In this document: one piece after another, positions 7,777-16,151 of the stretch
How positions within the stretch are numbered: position 1 is the stretch's first letter
Layout: each line of letters starts with the position of its first letter
From: an uncultured Lachnospiraceae bacterium
Lineage (GTDB): Bacteria > Bacillota > Clostridia > Lachnospirales > Lachnospiraceae
Direction of reading: 5' to 3'
DNA: 34,693 nucleotides
Assembly (NCBI GenBank): GCA_949155905.1
Contig: CASCWU010000032.1
Coordinates: 1 to 34,693 of the forward strand
Notes under the pieces: generated by a model
Database searches by the model: none
What the model saw: the letters and a program-made list of their open reading frames with translations, nothing else
Told to the model about the DNA's origin: nothing
Translations under genes and position numbers: made by a program

Positions 7777-7872
7777 AGGGGCGTTGTAACCATGCTTCCT
7801 TACGCCGGTACTAACCGGATCAAGTAATAAGGGTCGGCAGCTTTTGCTGCCTCTCAGCCTACAGGCGCCCCT
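7777..7872 (-). promoter_or_regulatory. TPP riboswitch (THI box) upstream of thiT
   Basis: Read on the minus strand, the hallmarks appear in order: P1 5' arm AGGGGCG (7866-7872), GGCTGAGAGG, a GC-rich P3 stem (GGCAGCAAAAGCTGCC), GACCCTT, CTTGATCCGGTTAGTACCGG, CGTAAGGAAGC, and P1 3' arm CGCCCCT (7777-7783). CTGAGA and the GATCCGGTTAGTACCGG block are the thiamine pyrophosphate aptamer core. The aptamer ends 13 nt before the AAGGAGG of thiT and no separate terminator is evident, so control is probably at translation initiation. Confidence 0.95.
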
Positions 7873-7954
7873 AGCGTCTTATGATGTTGTATGTACTACG
7901 AAGGCTACTATAACAGAAAGAAAAAAAGAAGTCAAGAAAATTTGAAATTTTTGC

Positions 7955-7983
7955 TTGCAATTTAAAAATTCCTGTGTTATACT
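7955..7983 (+). promoter_or_regulatory. Promoter of the marR-ABC exporter operon
   Basis: The -35 TTGCAA (7955-7960) and -10 TATACT (7978-7983) are separated by 17 bp. Transcription would start near 7990, directly before a palindrome and the 15-bp repeat array. Confidence 0.65.
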
Positions 7984-7995
7984 AAATCTCGGAAG

Positions 7996-8077
7996 TTAGC
8001 TAGCTAATTATTAAAGGACTAATAGTACAAGGGCTAACTGTCAATTGGTTAATTATCAAGAGGCTAATTGTCGGGAA
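7996..8077 (+). repeat. Palindrome and five 15-bp tandem repeats in the marR leader
   Basis: A perfect palindrome TTAGCTAGCTAA (7996-8007) overlaps the first of five head-to-tail imperfect repeats with an exact 15-bp period: GCTAATTATTAAAGG (8003), ACTAATAGTACAAGG (8018), GCTAACTGTCAATTG (8033), GTTAATTATCAAGAG (8048) and GCTAATTGTCGGGAA (8063). The consensus is about GCTAATTRTCAAGGG. The array lies wholly in the predicted transcribed leader. It may be a multi-site operator for the MarR protein, or an RNA element. Confidence 0.75.
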
Positions 8078-8148
8078 TGAAACGGCCAGGAGACGGAGAG
8101 GAAAACGAAGTCTCCGAAACCGGACAGAAGAGGACGAAAGGAGGAGTT

Positions 8149-8670
8149 ATGCGCTGGAAGGATTGGTTTGACAAATTGACGCCAGGAGAACAGCTCAATC
8201 ACTATTTCCGACGCTGCGACCATCTCCATAAGCGGATTGTGGATAAAAACATGGTAAAGGCGGAGGTCTATGCCTCGCAGCATCGGATTCTGACCCTGCT
8301 CGACCATAAGCCGATGATGTCCCAAAAGGAGATCGCCAGCGTGATGGAGGTATCGACGGCCACGATTGCCGTTACATTAAAAAAGATGGAAAAGAGCGGT
8401 TATGTAGAGAAAATCATGGACGATGAGGACAACCGGTTCAATAAGATCAAGGTGACGGAGCGCGGAAAAGAAATGATGTGCCAGGGCTTTGAAATTATGG
8501 AGCGGATTGACCGGGATACGGTGCAGGGCTTTACAGAAGAAGAGCTAAAGCAATTTACCGGCTTTATGGAGCGGTATTATAGGCGTTTAGAGGAAATGTC
8601 GGAGATTGACTACAGTGTACCTAAGAAGGCAGACGGATCTGAGATGGATGCTAAAAAGGAGCAGGTCTGA
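8149..8670 (+). CDS. MarR family transcriptional regulator
   Basis: The protein has 173 residues. The winged helix-turn-helix runs from about residue 58 (SQKEIASVMEVSTATIAVTLKKMEKSGYV) into the wing DDEDNRFNKIKVTERG, as in MarR proteins. N- and C-terminal helices provide the dimer interface, and a charged tail (KKADGSEMDAKKEQV) ends the protein. The start at 8149 is fixed by AAAGGAGGAG just upstream; the longer frame from 8068 begins inside the repeat array with TTG and no ribosome site. It lies about 80 nt before a heterodimeric ABC exporter and probably represses it until a toxic ligand binds. Confidence 0.9.
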   Translation: MRWKDWFDKLTPGEQLNHYFRRCDHLHKRIVDKNMVKAEVYASQHRILTLLDHKPMMSQKEIASVMEVSTATIAVTLKKMEKSGYVEKIMDDEDNRFNKIKVTERGKEMMCQGFEIMERIDRDTVQGFTEEELKQFTGFMERYYRRLEEMSEIDYSVPKKADGSEMDAKKEQV

Positions 8671-8749
8671 CAGACAGAAGAATGTCCTGCAGCATTTGGC
8701 AGCAAACACGAAAAAAGAAAAGAAAAAAAGAGAGGGGTAGGTAGAACCT

Positions 8750-10483
8750 ATGAAATTTTACTGGAAATACGTAAAACCACATTTGAAATATTTTATTATC
8801 GGGCCGATTTTAATGATGGCCGAGGTAGTAGGCGAGGTAGTCCTGCCGTATCTGTTTTCGCTGTTGATCAACAACGGCGTGCCGAACGGAAATACCGGCT
8901 ATATCATTGGAATCGGGATTGGCATGGTAGTCTTTACGCTGACGATGATGGTCGGCGGTCTCGGAGGCAGCTACTTCAATTCAAAGGCCGCTATCTATTT
9001 TGCGGCGGATTTAAGAAAGGATACGTTCCGGAAGGTACAGGAGTATTCCTTTGCCAACATCGATCAGTTCAGCACCGGATCGCTTGTCACCCGTCTGACG
9101 AATGACATTACACAGGTACAGAATACACTTAGGATGGGACTGGTCATGCTGCTTCGTTCTCCTGGTATGCTGATTGGCGGTCTGATTATGGCAGTGAAGA
9201 TGAATGCTTCTCTGGCGGTGATCGTAGCAGTCGTGATTCCGATTCTGGCTGTAGCGCAGTTTTTTATCCTGCGAACCGGATTCCCGCGGTTTGGCCGGAT
9301 GCAGCAAAAAATCGACGCCCTGAACTCTTCGGTACAGGAAAGCCTGACCAATGTCCGGGTCATCAAGTCCTTTGTACGGGGCGACGTAGAGAAAAAGCGG
9401 TTTTTTGAAGCAAACCGGGATTTGAAGGAAAGCAGTATCAATGCGTTTAAGGTTATGATTATGACAATGCCGATGATGATGCTGATGATGAATATTACGA
9501 CGCTGGCCGTGGTATGGTTCGGCGGCAACCAGATCATCGCCGGAAAGATGCCGGTCGGAGATTTGACTGCGTTTACGACCTATATCGTACAGATTTTGAT
9601 GTCGTTAAATATGCTTTCGATGGTGATTTTAATGGGCTCCCGTGCTGCTGCTTCCGCCAAGCGTATCAAAGAGGTCATGCTGGCCGAGGTGGATTTGACG
9701 GACGATCAGGCGGCACAGAAGGAAAAGCAGGTGGAACAGGGCGAACTGGAGTTTCGCGATGTTTCGTTTAAATATCATAGGAATAAGCCGGAATATGTCT
9801 TAGAGAATATCAGCTTCAAGGCAAAGCCAGGGCAGATTGTGGGGATTATCGGCTCTACCGGTTCCGGCAAGACGAGCCTGGTACAGCTTATTCCGAGGCT
9901 GTACGATACGTATTCCGGGGAGGTGCTGGTAGATGGCATCAATGTCAAGGATTATTCCTTACATAACCTGCGGAACGGGGTTGGTATGGTGCTGCAAAAA
10001 AATGTCCTCTTTTCCGGAACGATTGAAGAAAACCTGGAGTGGGGCGACGAGGATGCTTCCGAGGAGGAGGTACAGGCAGCAGCGCAGGCGGCGCAGGCAC
10101 ACGATTTTATCCAGAGCTTTACGGACGGCTATCAGACTGAGTTAGGACAGGGCGGCGTCAACGTTTCTGGCGGTCAGAAGCAGCGGCTTTGTATTGCCAG
10201 AGCCTTGTTAAAGAAGCCGAAGATTTTGATTTTAGATGACAGCACGAGCGCGGTCGATACCGCAACCGAGGCCAGGATCCGGGAAAGCTTTAAGGGAAGC
10301 TTAAAGGATACGACAAAGCTCATCATTGCCCAGCGGATTTCCTCCGTGATGGACGCCGATCAGATTCTGGTGCTGGATGAAGGCAAGATTGTCGGCAAGG
10401 GAACGCATGACGAGCTGTTAAAGGACTGTGAGGCATATCAGGAAATTTACTACTCCCAGATGGATAAGGAGGCGACAGCGTAA
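8750..10483 (+). CDS. ABC exporter half-transporter with degenerate catalytic site
   Basis: The protein has 577 residues: six transmembrane helices in the first 320 residues (type IV exporter fold), then a nucleotide-binding domain. Walker A is GSTGSGKTS at 368-376, the signature is VSGGQKQR from 472, and Walker B ends in LILDDSTSAVD with Asp497 where most ATPases have the catalytic Glu. In heterodimeric exporters such as BmrC/BmrD or TM287/288, this half carries the weak ATP site. Its partner is the next gene, whose ATG overlaps this stop by one base (TAATG). Likely role: drug or lipid export at the cell membrane under MarR control. Confidence 0.92.
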   Translation: MKFYWKYVKPHLKYFIIGPILMMAEVVGEVVLPYLFSLLINNGVPNGNTGYIIGIGIGMVVFTLTMMVGGLGGSYFNSKAAIYFAADLRKDTFRKVQEYSFANIDQFSTGSLVTRLTNDITQVQNTLRMGLVMLLRSPGMLIGGLIMAVKMNASLAVIVAVVIPILAVAQFFILRTGFPRFGRMQQKIDALNSSVQESLTNVRVIKSFVRGDVEKKRFFEANRDLKESSINAFKVMIMTMPMMMLMMNITTLAVVWFGGNQIIAGKMPVGDLTAFTTYIVQILMSLNMLSMVILMGSRAAASAKRIKEVMLAEVDLTDDQAAQKEKQVEQGELEFRDVSFKYHRNKPEYVLENISFKAKPGQIVGIIGSTGSGKTSLVQLIPRLYDTYSGEVLVDGINVKDYSLHNLRNGVGMVLQKNVLFSGTIEENLEWGDEDASEEEVQAAAQAAQAHDFIQSFTDGYQTELGQGGVNVSGGQKQRLCIARALLKKPKILILDDSTSAVDTATEARIRESFKGSLKDTTKLIIAQRISSVMDADQILVLDEGKIVGKGTHDELLKDCEAYQEIYYSQMDKEATA

Positions 10484-12417
10484 TGGCGGAAAATAAGCAG
10501 ATAAACAGGCCGGAGGCAGCTGGAGCGGCAGAGAAAAAGCTGACCAGAGCCGAAAAAATAGCAAAAAAATATCAGAACATGCAGCCACAGATGCTGCCAG
10601 GCGGCGGCAGGAGAGGGCCGGGCGGCCCGGGAGGCAGAGGCCCTAGGGGCGGTATGGGCGGTAAGCCGAAGGATGCGAAAAAGTCGTTAGGACGGTTGTT
10701 GTCCTATATTACAGAGGATATCGGAAAGATTATACTGGTCTTTTTCTTTGTCGTATTAAATTCGATGGCGTCGTTAGCAGGTTCGTATATGCTGCGTCCG
10801 ATCATTGATACGTACATTGCACCGGTGGACGGTAGCCGGGGCAGCATCGGTGGGCTGGCAGCAGCACTGTCGGTCATGGCCATGATTTATGTGGTAGCAG
10901 TAGCCGCTTCTTATTTGCAGTCGCGGATTATGATCGGCGTGTCCCAGCGGGCAATCCAGAAGATCCGTGACGAGTTGTACGAGAAGGTGCAGAAGCTTCC
11001 GGTACGGTTTTACGATACAAACAGTCATGGAGAGCTGATGAGCCGTTTTACCAACGACGTAGATGCGGTCGGCGAAATGTTAAACAGTACGATGGTGCAG
11101 CTCTTTGCCGGGGCGATTAATATTATTGGTACGCTGGCTCTGATGGTTTATACGAATATTTATCTGACAATCATTGTCGTTGTGATGGCTCCGCTGCTGA
11201 TCGGTGTCGGCGGTGCGATTGCCAAACGGAGCCGGAAGTTTTTCCGTCAGCAGCAGCAGGCGCTGGGCGCCGTCAACGGCTATATTGAGGAAACGGTTAC
11301 AGGACAGAAGGTTGTCAAGGTATTCTGCCATGAGGAGCAGGCAGTGGATGAATTTGAATATCTGAACAACGATTTGAAGCAAAAGCAGCTAAAGGCGCAG
11401 TTTTTTGGCAGTATGATGGGACCGGTTATGGGAAATATGGGGCAGGTGTCCTATGCGATTATCGCAACGGTCGGCGGTGTCCTCTGCGCTCTGGGACGGT
11501 TCAGCATCGGCGGATTGACCGTATTTGCGAACTTTTCCAGACAGTTTTCCAGGCCAATCAATGAGATTTCCATGCAGATGAACACGATTTTCTCTGCGCT
11601 GGCTGGTGCGGAGCGTGTCTTTGCCATTATGGACGAGGCGCCGGAGGCAGCCGATCCGGCAGGGGCGGTAGCCATGAAGGATGCCGAGGGCAAGGTCGAG
11701 CTAAACCATGTAACCTTTGGCTACAATCCAGATAAGGTGATTTTAAAGGATATTTCTCTCTATGCGAAGCCAGGACAGAAGATCGCCTTCGTCGGTTCGA
11801 CCGGTGCAGGAAAAACGACGATTACGAACCTGTTAAACCGATTCTATGATATCCAGGAGGGAGAAATCAGCATCGACGGACGGAATATCCAGGATTATAC
11901 GAAGGACAGCCTGCGGAGCAACATTGCCATGGTATTGCAGGATACGCATTTGTTCACTGGTACGGTGATGGAAAATATCCGCTACGGCAGGCTCGATGCA
12001 ACAGACGAGGAAGTGATTGAGGCGGCCAAAACCGCCAGCGCCCATTCCTTTATCATGCGTCTGTCCGATGGCTACAATACGATGCTGACCGGAGACGGGG
12101 CAAATCTTTCCCAGGGGCAAAGACAGCTGTTAAACATTGCCAGAGCAGCGATTTCCAAAGCGCCGATTCTCGTATTAGACGAGGCAACCAGCTCCGTCGA
12201 TACAAGGACAGAGCGGCACATTGAGCATGGAATGGAACGGCTGATGAAGAACCGGACGACGTTTGTCATTGCGCACCGTCTTTCCACCGTTCGTAATGCC
12301 AATGCGATTATGGTGCTGGAGCATGGGGAGATCATCGAACGAGGCACCCATGAGGAGCTGTTAGCACAGCAGGGAAGATATTATGCGCTCTATACCGGAG
12401 CAATCGAGCTGGATTGA
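10483..12417 (+). CDS. ABC exporter half-transporter with consensus catalytic site
   Basis: The protein has 644 residues. A cytosolic N-terminal extension of about 65 residues is rich in Gly, Arg and Pro (PGGGRRGPGGPGGRGPRGG) after a Lys/Glu-rich segment. It is followed by six transmembrane helices and an ATPase domain with Walker A GSTGAGKTT at 438-446, a signature LSQGQRQLL (Gln in place of Gly at the third position) and Walker B LVLDEATSSVD with the catalytic Glu567. Together with the previous protein it makes one competent and one degenerate ATP site. A strong terminator at 12432 ends the operon. The low-complexity extension occurs in related clostridial exporters, but its role is unclear. 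Confidence 0.92.
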   Translation: MAENKQINRPEAAGAAEKKLTRAEKIAKKYQNMQPQMLPGGGRRGPGGPGGRGPRGGMGGKPKDAKKSLGRLLSYITEDIGKIILVFFFVVLNSMASLAGSYMLRPIIDTYIAPVDGSRGSIGGLAAALSVMAMIYVVAVAASYLQSRIMIGVSQRAIQKIRDELYEKVQKLPVRFYDTNSHGELMSRFTNDVDAVGEMLNSTMVQLFAGAINIIGTLALMVYTNIYLTIIVVVMAPLLIGVGGAIAKRSRKFFRQQQQALGAVNGYIEETVTGQKVVKVFCHEEQAVDEFEYLNNDLKQKQLKAQFFGSMMGPVMGNMGQVSYAIIATVGGVLCALGRFSIGGLTVFANFSRQFSRPINEISMQMNTIFSALAGAERVFAIMDEAPEAADPAGAVAMKDAEGKVELNHVTFGYNPDKVILKDISLYAKPGQKIAFVGSTGAGKTTITNLLNRFYDIQEGEISIDGRNIQDYTKDSLRSNIAMVLQDTHLFTGTVMENIRYGRLDATDEEVIEAAKTASAHSFIMRLSDGYNTMLTGDGANLSQGQRQLLNIARAAISKAPILVLDEATSSVDTRTERHIEHGMERLMKNRTTFVIAHRLSTVRNANAIMVLEHGEIIERGTHEELLAQQGRYYALYTGAIELD

Positions 12418-12431
12418 TAAAAACGGAAAAG

Positions 12432-12467
12432 GCCGTGTGCCGTCAGAGAGACGGTACGCGGCTTTTG
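12432..12467 (+). terminator. Terminator of the marR-ABC operon
   Basis: A 13-bp stem with two G-U pairs, GCCGTGTGCCGTC (12432-12444) with GACGGTACGCGGC (12450-12462), encloses AGAGA and is followed by TTTTG. Confidence 0.8.
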
Positions 12468-12573
12468 TAATGGAAAGAAACCAGGGCGGGAGACATCCAT
12501 ATTTGATGGGAGGTTCCGTATGGTGAACGGCAAAAGTTTTATTAGATTTTTGTAATTCAGATAGAGAAGGGGA

Positions 12574-12602
12574 TTGGCAAATCAAACAGGGAAAGGTATA
12601 AT
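12574..12602 (+). promoter_or_regulatory. Promoter of the lysR gene
   Basis: The -35 TTGGCA (12574-12579) and -10 TATAAT (12597-12602) are separated by 17 bp, about 40 nt before the ATG. Confidence 0.7.
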
Positions 12603-12640
12603 AAAAAACAGAAGAACGTGTTTTTGAAAGGAAAAAACAA

Positions 12641-13510
12641 ATGGAACTTCGAGTATTACGTTATTTTTTAACCGTTGCCAGAGAGGAAAATATCACCAGG
12701 GCGGCTAGGCTGCTGCATATCACCCAGCCGACGCTTTCCCGTCAGTTGATCCAGTTAGAGGAAGAACTTGGTGTCATCCTGTTTCACAGAGGAAAGTATC
12801 ATATCAGCTTGACGGAGGACGGCCTATTGTTAAAACGGCGGGCGCAGGAGTTAATTGCTTTGTCGGATAAAACAGTTCAGGAGCTTTCGCATCAGGGGGA
12901 GGTTATCTCGGGAGAGATTGCGATTGGCTGCGGGGAGATGAAGAGCATGGCGTTTCTGGCGGATTGTATCGTATCGTTCCAAGCTAAGCATCCGCTCGTC
13001 CAGTTCGAGGTTTACAGCGCAGTAGCCGACGATATCCAGGAGAAGCTCGAGCATGGCCTGTTGGATATCGGCTTTCTGGTAGATCCGGTAGAGGTACGGA
13101 AATATGAGTTTTTGCGGCTGCCTTTCCAGGAGCGGTGGGGCGTTTTGGCCAGGAAGGATTCCAAGCTGGCTGGAAAAGAGGCTGTCACCCCGAAGGATCT
13201 GGCAGAAATACCACTGCTGTTAGGGAGGCGGGAGCTGGTGAAAAACGAGCTGGCTAGCTGGTTTGGCGAGGTATATGAGCAGCTTTCAGTACCCATTACC
13301 TATAACTTGATAACCAATGCGGCGGCTTTAGTCAGAAGCGGTGCAGGGGCGGCGATCTGTGTGGAACATGCAGGAGTAACCTATACCGATTTGCAGTTTA
13401 TCCCGTTATCGCCGGTTCTGGAGACGGGGATTGTTTTGGTCTGGAAAAAGAACCAGCTTCTGCCGGAAGCAGTTGGGAGGTTTATCCAATATGTGAAAAA
13501 TGCTTTTTAG
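12641..13510 (+). CDS. LysR family transcriptional regulator
   Basis: The protein has 289 residues. The N-terminal LysR helix-turn-helix is intact (VLRYFLTVAREENITRAARLLHITQPTLSRQLIQLEEELGVILFHR). From about residue 90 a periplasmic-binding-like effector domain follows (GEIAIGCGE, DIGFLVDPVE, LITNAAALVRSGAGAAICVEHA). The TGGVIL-type hinge is normal. A GAAAGG site lies just before the ATG. The next gene, an aldo/keto reductase, lies 108 nt downstream in the same direction, and such LysR-reductase neighbours are common in clostridia. The effector is not known. Confidence 0.92.
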   Translation: MELRVLRYFLTVAREENITRAARLLHITQPTLSRQLIQLEEELGVILFHRGKYHISLTEDGLLLKRRAQELIALSDKTVQELSHQGEVISGEIAIGCGEMKSMAFLADCIVSFQAKHPLVQFEVYSAVADDIQEKLEHGLLDIGFLVDPVEVRKYEFLRLPFQERWGVLARKDSKLAGKEAVTPKDLAEIPLLLGRRELVKNELASWFGEVYEQLSVPITYNLITNAAALVRSGAGAAICVEHAGVTYTDLQFIPLSPVLETGIVLVWKKNQLLPEAVGRFIQYVKNAF

Positions 13511-13618
13511 CTTTGTCTGAACATGTAAAATAAGTATTAGACGGTTAGGAACCTCTTCTGTTATCATAAAGATATCACTTGAAAAAGGAGCAAAGAATCA
13601 GAAGTGGAGGGATTGGAA

Positions 13619-14608
13619 ATGAAGTATACAGCATTGGGAAATTCCGATTTAAAGGTATCCCGTATCTGTATGGGCTGTATGGGCTTTGGAGATGCGGGGA
13701 GCGGCCAGCATTCCTGGACGTTGGATGAGGAGCATTCGAGGGAGATTATCAAGAAGGGTCTGGAGCTTGGCGTCAACTTTTTTGATACGGCGATTGCCTA
13801 TCAGGGCGGGACAAGCGAGCAGTACTTAGGACGGGCGCTGCGGGACTTTGCCAGACGGGACGAGGTAGTGGTAGCGACTAAATTTTTACCAAGGACGCAG
13901 GAGGAAATCGCGGCAGGCGTCAGTGGGCAGCAGCATATTGAGCGGATGTTAGAAAAGAGCTTAATGAATCTGGGCTTTGACTATGTGGATTTGTATATTT
14001 GCCATATGTGGGATTATCAGACTCCACTTTATGATTTGATGGAAGGGTTAAACCGGATGGTGCAGGCCGGAAAGGCTCGTTATATCGGGATTTCTAACTG
14101 CTATGCCTATCAGTTAGCCAAGGCAAACGCTTTGGCGGAACGGGAGGGCTTTGCGAAGTTTGTATCTGTTCAGGGGCATTATAACCTGATTTTCCGGGAG
14201 GAGGAAAGGGAGATGGCCAGGCTGTGCCAGGAGGAGAACATTGCGATGACGCCTTACAGCGCACTGGCAGGCGGCCGGCTTTCCAAGCGTCCGGGGGAAA
14301 CCTCCAAACGGCTTCAGGAGGACAGCTATGCCAGGTCGAAATACGACGTGACGGCTGACCAGGATGCCGAAATTATTTTCCGTGTGGCAGAGCTGGCTGA
14401 CAGACATCAGGTAAGCATGACCGAGATTTCTCTGGCCTGGCTTTTGAAAAAGGTAACGTCCCCGGTTGTGGGAGCGACTAAGCTTTCCCATATAGAAGGA
14501 GCAGCCAGGGCGGTAGAGATCGAGTTTTCCGAGGAGGAAGCCAGATATTTGGAGGAGCCATATGTCCCGCATAAATTGGTAGGTGTAATGGCGGAGAACG
14601 CTTCCTAA
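13619..14608 (+). CDS. Aldo/keto reductase
   Basis: The protein has 329 residues and is an NADPH-dependent TIM-barrel oxidoreductase of the YajO/YghZ-like group, acting on carbonyl compounds in the cytoplasm. The catalytic tetrad can be placed: Asp56 (FFDTA), Tyr61 (AIAY), Lys88 (VVATKF) and His129 (DLYICHMWD). C-terminal cofactor-phosphate motifs are present (SPVVGATKLSHIEGA). The start at 13619 is chosen because GGAGG at 13606-13610 lies 8 nt upstream; the frame could also begin at a GTG at 13604, which overlaps that site. It is probably regulated by the preceding LysR protein. The substrate cannot be named. Confidence 0.9.
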   Translation: MKYTALGNSDLKVSRICMGCMGFGDAGSGQHSWTLDEEHSREIIKKGLELGVNFFDTAIAYQGGTSEQYLGRALRDFARRDEVVVATKFLPRTQEEIAAGVSGQQHIERMLEKSLMNLGFDYVDLYICHMWDYQTPLYDLMEGLNRMVQAGKARYIGISNCYAYQLAKANALAEREGFAKFVSVQGHYNLIFREEEREMARLCQEENIAMTPYSALAGGRLSKRPGETSKRLQEDSYARSKYDVTADQDAEIIFRVAELADRHQVSMTEISLAWLLKKVTSPVVGATKLSHIEGAARAVEIEFSEEEARYLEEPYVPHKLVGVMAENAS

Positions 14609-14646
14609 AAGAAACCAGGATCGTTTGCACGCAGCAAAAATCGGTG

Positions 14647-14683
14647 CAGGGAACGCCATAGGGAAAAATTATGGCGTTCCCTG
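14647..14683. terminator. Bidirectional terminator, 14-bp perfect stem
   Basis: CAGGGAACGCCATA (14647-14660) pairs perfectly with TATGGCGTTCCCTG (14670-14683) around a 9-nt loop. The plus-strand T-tract is weak (TAAAAC). On the minus strand ATTTTTGC lies a few bases beyond. It separates the convergent reductase and PHP phosphatase genes. Confidence 0.65.
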
Positions 14684-14726
14684 TAAAACAGATAAACTTC
14701 TAAAGCAGAACAAGGTTTTACGGCAG

Positions 14727-15503
14727 TTAAAAGGTCGTTACGACAGTCAGGCCAAGCGCGGCAGCTTCCTCATGCGCCTGATCCATGGCCCAGTCCCAGA
14801 CTTGTGCCGGATCGTGGCAGTCGGAGTTGATGATCGTGCGGATCCCAGCTTCGGCTGCTTTTTTCCAGAAGCGGCGGTGCGGATAGGAATAACGAGCGCC
14901 GTCACAAAATTCCTGCCGTCCTCTGCGATAGCCGTTGGCATTGTATTCTAAGATCATATCCAGCTCCTTGGCCGCGGAGAGGATGATATCACAGGCTTTT
15001 TCACAGTTGTCGTCCCAGGCGAAGTTATTAAAAAACATCAGATCTGGGTGGGCTACAAAGGCGAAAAAGCCGCTGTGCATCCCTTTTTCCAGGGCAGCAG
15101 CATACAGGAGGTAATCCTTTGTGGAGGTAGCGGCATAGATATTGAGCAGCTCATGGTCGGATGCTTCTAAAAAATGCTCGCCCAGCACGAGGTAGTCGAT
15201 GGAATACTCCTGAAATAACCGGGGATACCAGTCCTCCTGAAACGAAAGGTATTCGATTTCCAGCCCAATCCGGACAGGCATTTTGTTTTGGTATTGCTTT
15301 TGGAGCTGTTTGACTTCTGCGACATAGGCAGGAAGCTCCTCTGCCAGCATCCGCAGACCGAAATCGTGGTTTGGGAACGGGCCGTGATCAGAAAAGCCCA
15401 GTTCGGAAAGACCCGCCGAGGCGGCAGAAGCGGCATAATCCGCTGCACTTCCTAAGGCATGGCGGCAGTAGCTCGTATGTGTATGAAAATTTGTTTTTTC
15501 CAT
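14727..15503 (-). CDS. PHP-domain phosphatase, histidinol-phosphatase (HisK)-like
   Basis: This 258-residue protein carries the metal-binding set of PHP phosphoesterases: HTHTSYC near residues 7-13, GFSDHGP, a glutamate in GLEIEY, GEHF, VAHPDL and the C-terminal NSDCHD. HisK-type enzymes of this family hydrolyse L-histidinol phosphate to histidinol in histidine synthesis. No his genes are nearby, so another phosphate ester is possible. AAAGGAG precedes the ATG. The gene lies 27 nt downstream of an acidic unknown protein on the same strand and is probably cotranscribed with it. Confidence 0.82.
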   Translation of the reverse strand: MEKTNFHTHTSYCRHALGSAADYAASAASAGLSELGFSDHGPFPNHDFGLRMLAEELPAYVAEVKQLQKQYQNKMPVRIGLEIEYLSFQEDWYPRLFQEYSIDYLVLGEHFLEASDHELLNIYAATSTKDYLLYAAALEKGMHSGFFAFVAHPDLMFFNNFAWDDNCEKACDIILSAAKELDMILEYNANGYRRGRQEFCDGARYSYPHRRFWKKAAEAGIRTIINSDCHDPAQVWDWAMDQAHEEAAALGLTVVTTF

Positions 15504-15530
15504 AAGAAAGACTCCTTTGTATTGCTGCGC

Positions 15531-15902
15531 TTAAAATTCGACCGACTGGTACTCTTCTAATACCGGCTGAAACAGGTCGTCATAAAAATCATAAAAAATC
15601 CGCGTACATTCCTCTTCGGAACACATCTTATAAATCAGATGGATGCCATCCGGCTCCTCCATTCCTAATTCTACTTCGATCTTGTTGTCGCCTTCTTCCT
15701 TTTCATGGATACAGGCCTGGATAAAACGGATGCCGTTTTGCGCCTTCGGCGGTGTTAACGTAACGAACTGATCTGGATCGTCAAATAATTCTTCTAAGTA
15801 TTCTTCCAGATCTAGCTCCGTCACCTCTGTGGTTTTTCCATCCTGGTTTTCCAACAAATAATAATCCCGCTCTGGGGTGGTTTCAAATACATGAGTTGCC
15901 AT
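15531..15902 (-). CDS. Acidic protein of unknown function
   Basis: This 123-residue, strongly acidic cytoplasmic protein has no signal peptide or membrane helix. Segments such as VTELDLEEYLEELFDDPDQFVTLTPPKAQNGIRFIQACIHEKEE and MEEPDGIHLIYKMCSEEECTRIFYDFYDD suggest an alpha/beta fold. I do not recognise the family. The start at 15902 is set by AGGAGG 6 nt upstream on the minus strand; a longer frame reaching 16133 lacks a ribosome site and runs into the promoter of the divergent glycosyltransferase. It is probably the first gene of a two-gene unit with the PHP phosphatase. Confidence 0.7.
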   Translation of the reverse strand: MATHVFETTPERDYYLLENQDGKTTEVTELDLEEYLEELFDDPDQFVTLTPPKAQNGIRFIQACIHEKEEGDNKIEVELGMEEPDGIHLIYKMCSEEECTRIFYDFYDDLFQPVLEEYQSVEF

Positions 15903-16076
15903 AAAAAACCTCCTAACCATATGTGAAAATGTCTCTGGTATGCTGACAGCAGCAGACAGACTCCTTAAAAAGCTGTCATCTGTCAGGCTATGCTTCAGTT
16001 TACCATAAAGCGGTTCCTTTTGCCAGAAAAAATGACAAAGAAATTCCGTTTTTTTTGGTTGGAAGAGGATCCTGTC

Positions 16077-16105
16077 TTGCATAAGAGAGCTTTTTCGGGT
16101 AAAAT
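16077..16105 (+). promoter_or_regulatory. Promoter of the glycosyltransferase pair
   Basis: The -35 TTGCAT (16077-16082) and -10 TAAAAT (16100-16105) are separated by 17 bp. The position argues against starts upstream of about 16112 for the next gene. Confidence 0.6.
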
Positions 16106-16151
16106 AAGGAAAGCTGATAAAGAAATGGATCAAAGCAGGGAGGCAGAGAAC

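Noticed and set aside
8003-8077. The repeat array as a CRISPR
   Set aside because: Units are 15 bp, head to tail with no spacers, and there are no cas genes.
15903-16133. Longer N terminus for the acidic unknown protein
   Set aside because: It lacks a ribosome site, whereas AGGAGG sits right before the ATG at 15902; the extension covers the divergent promoter region.
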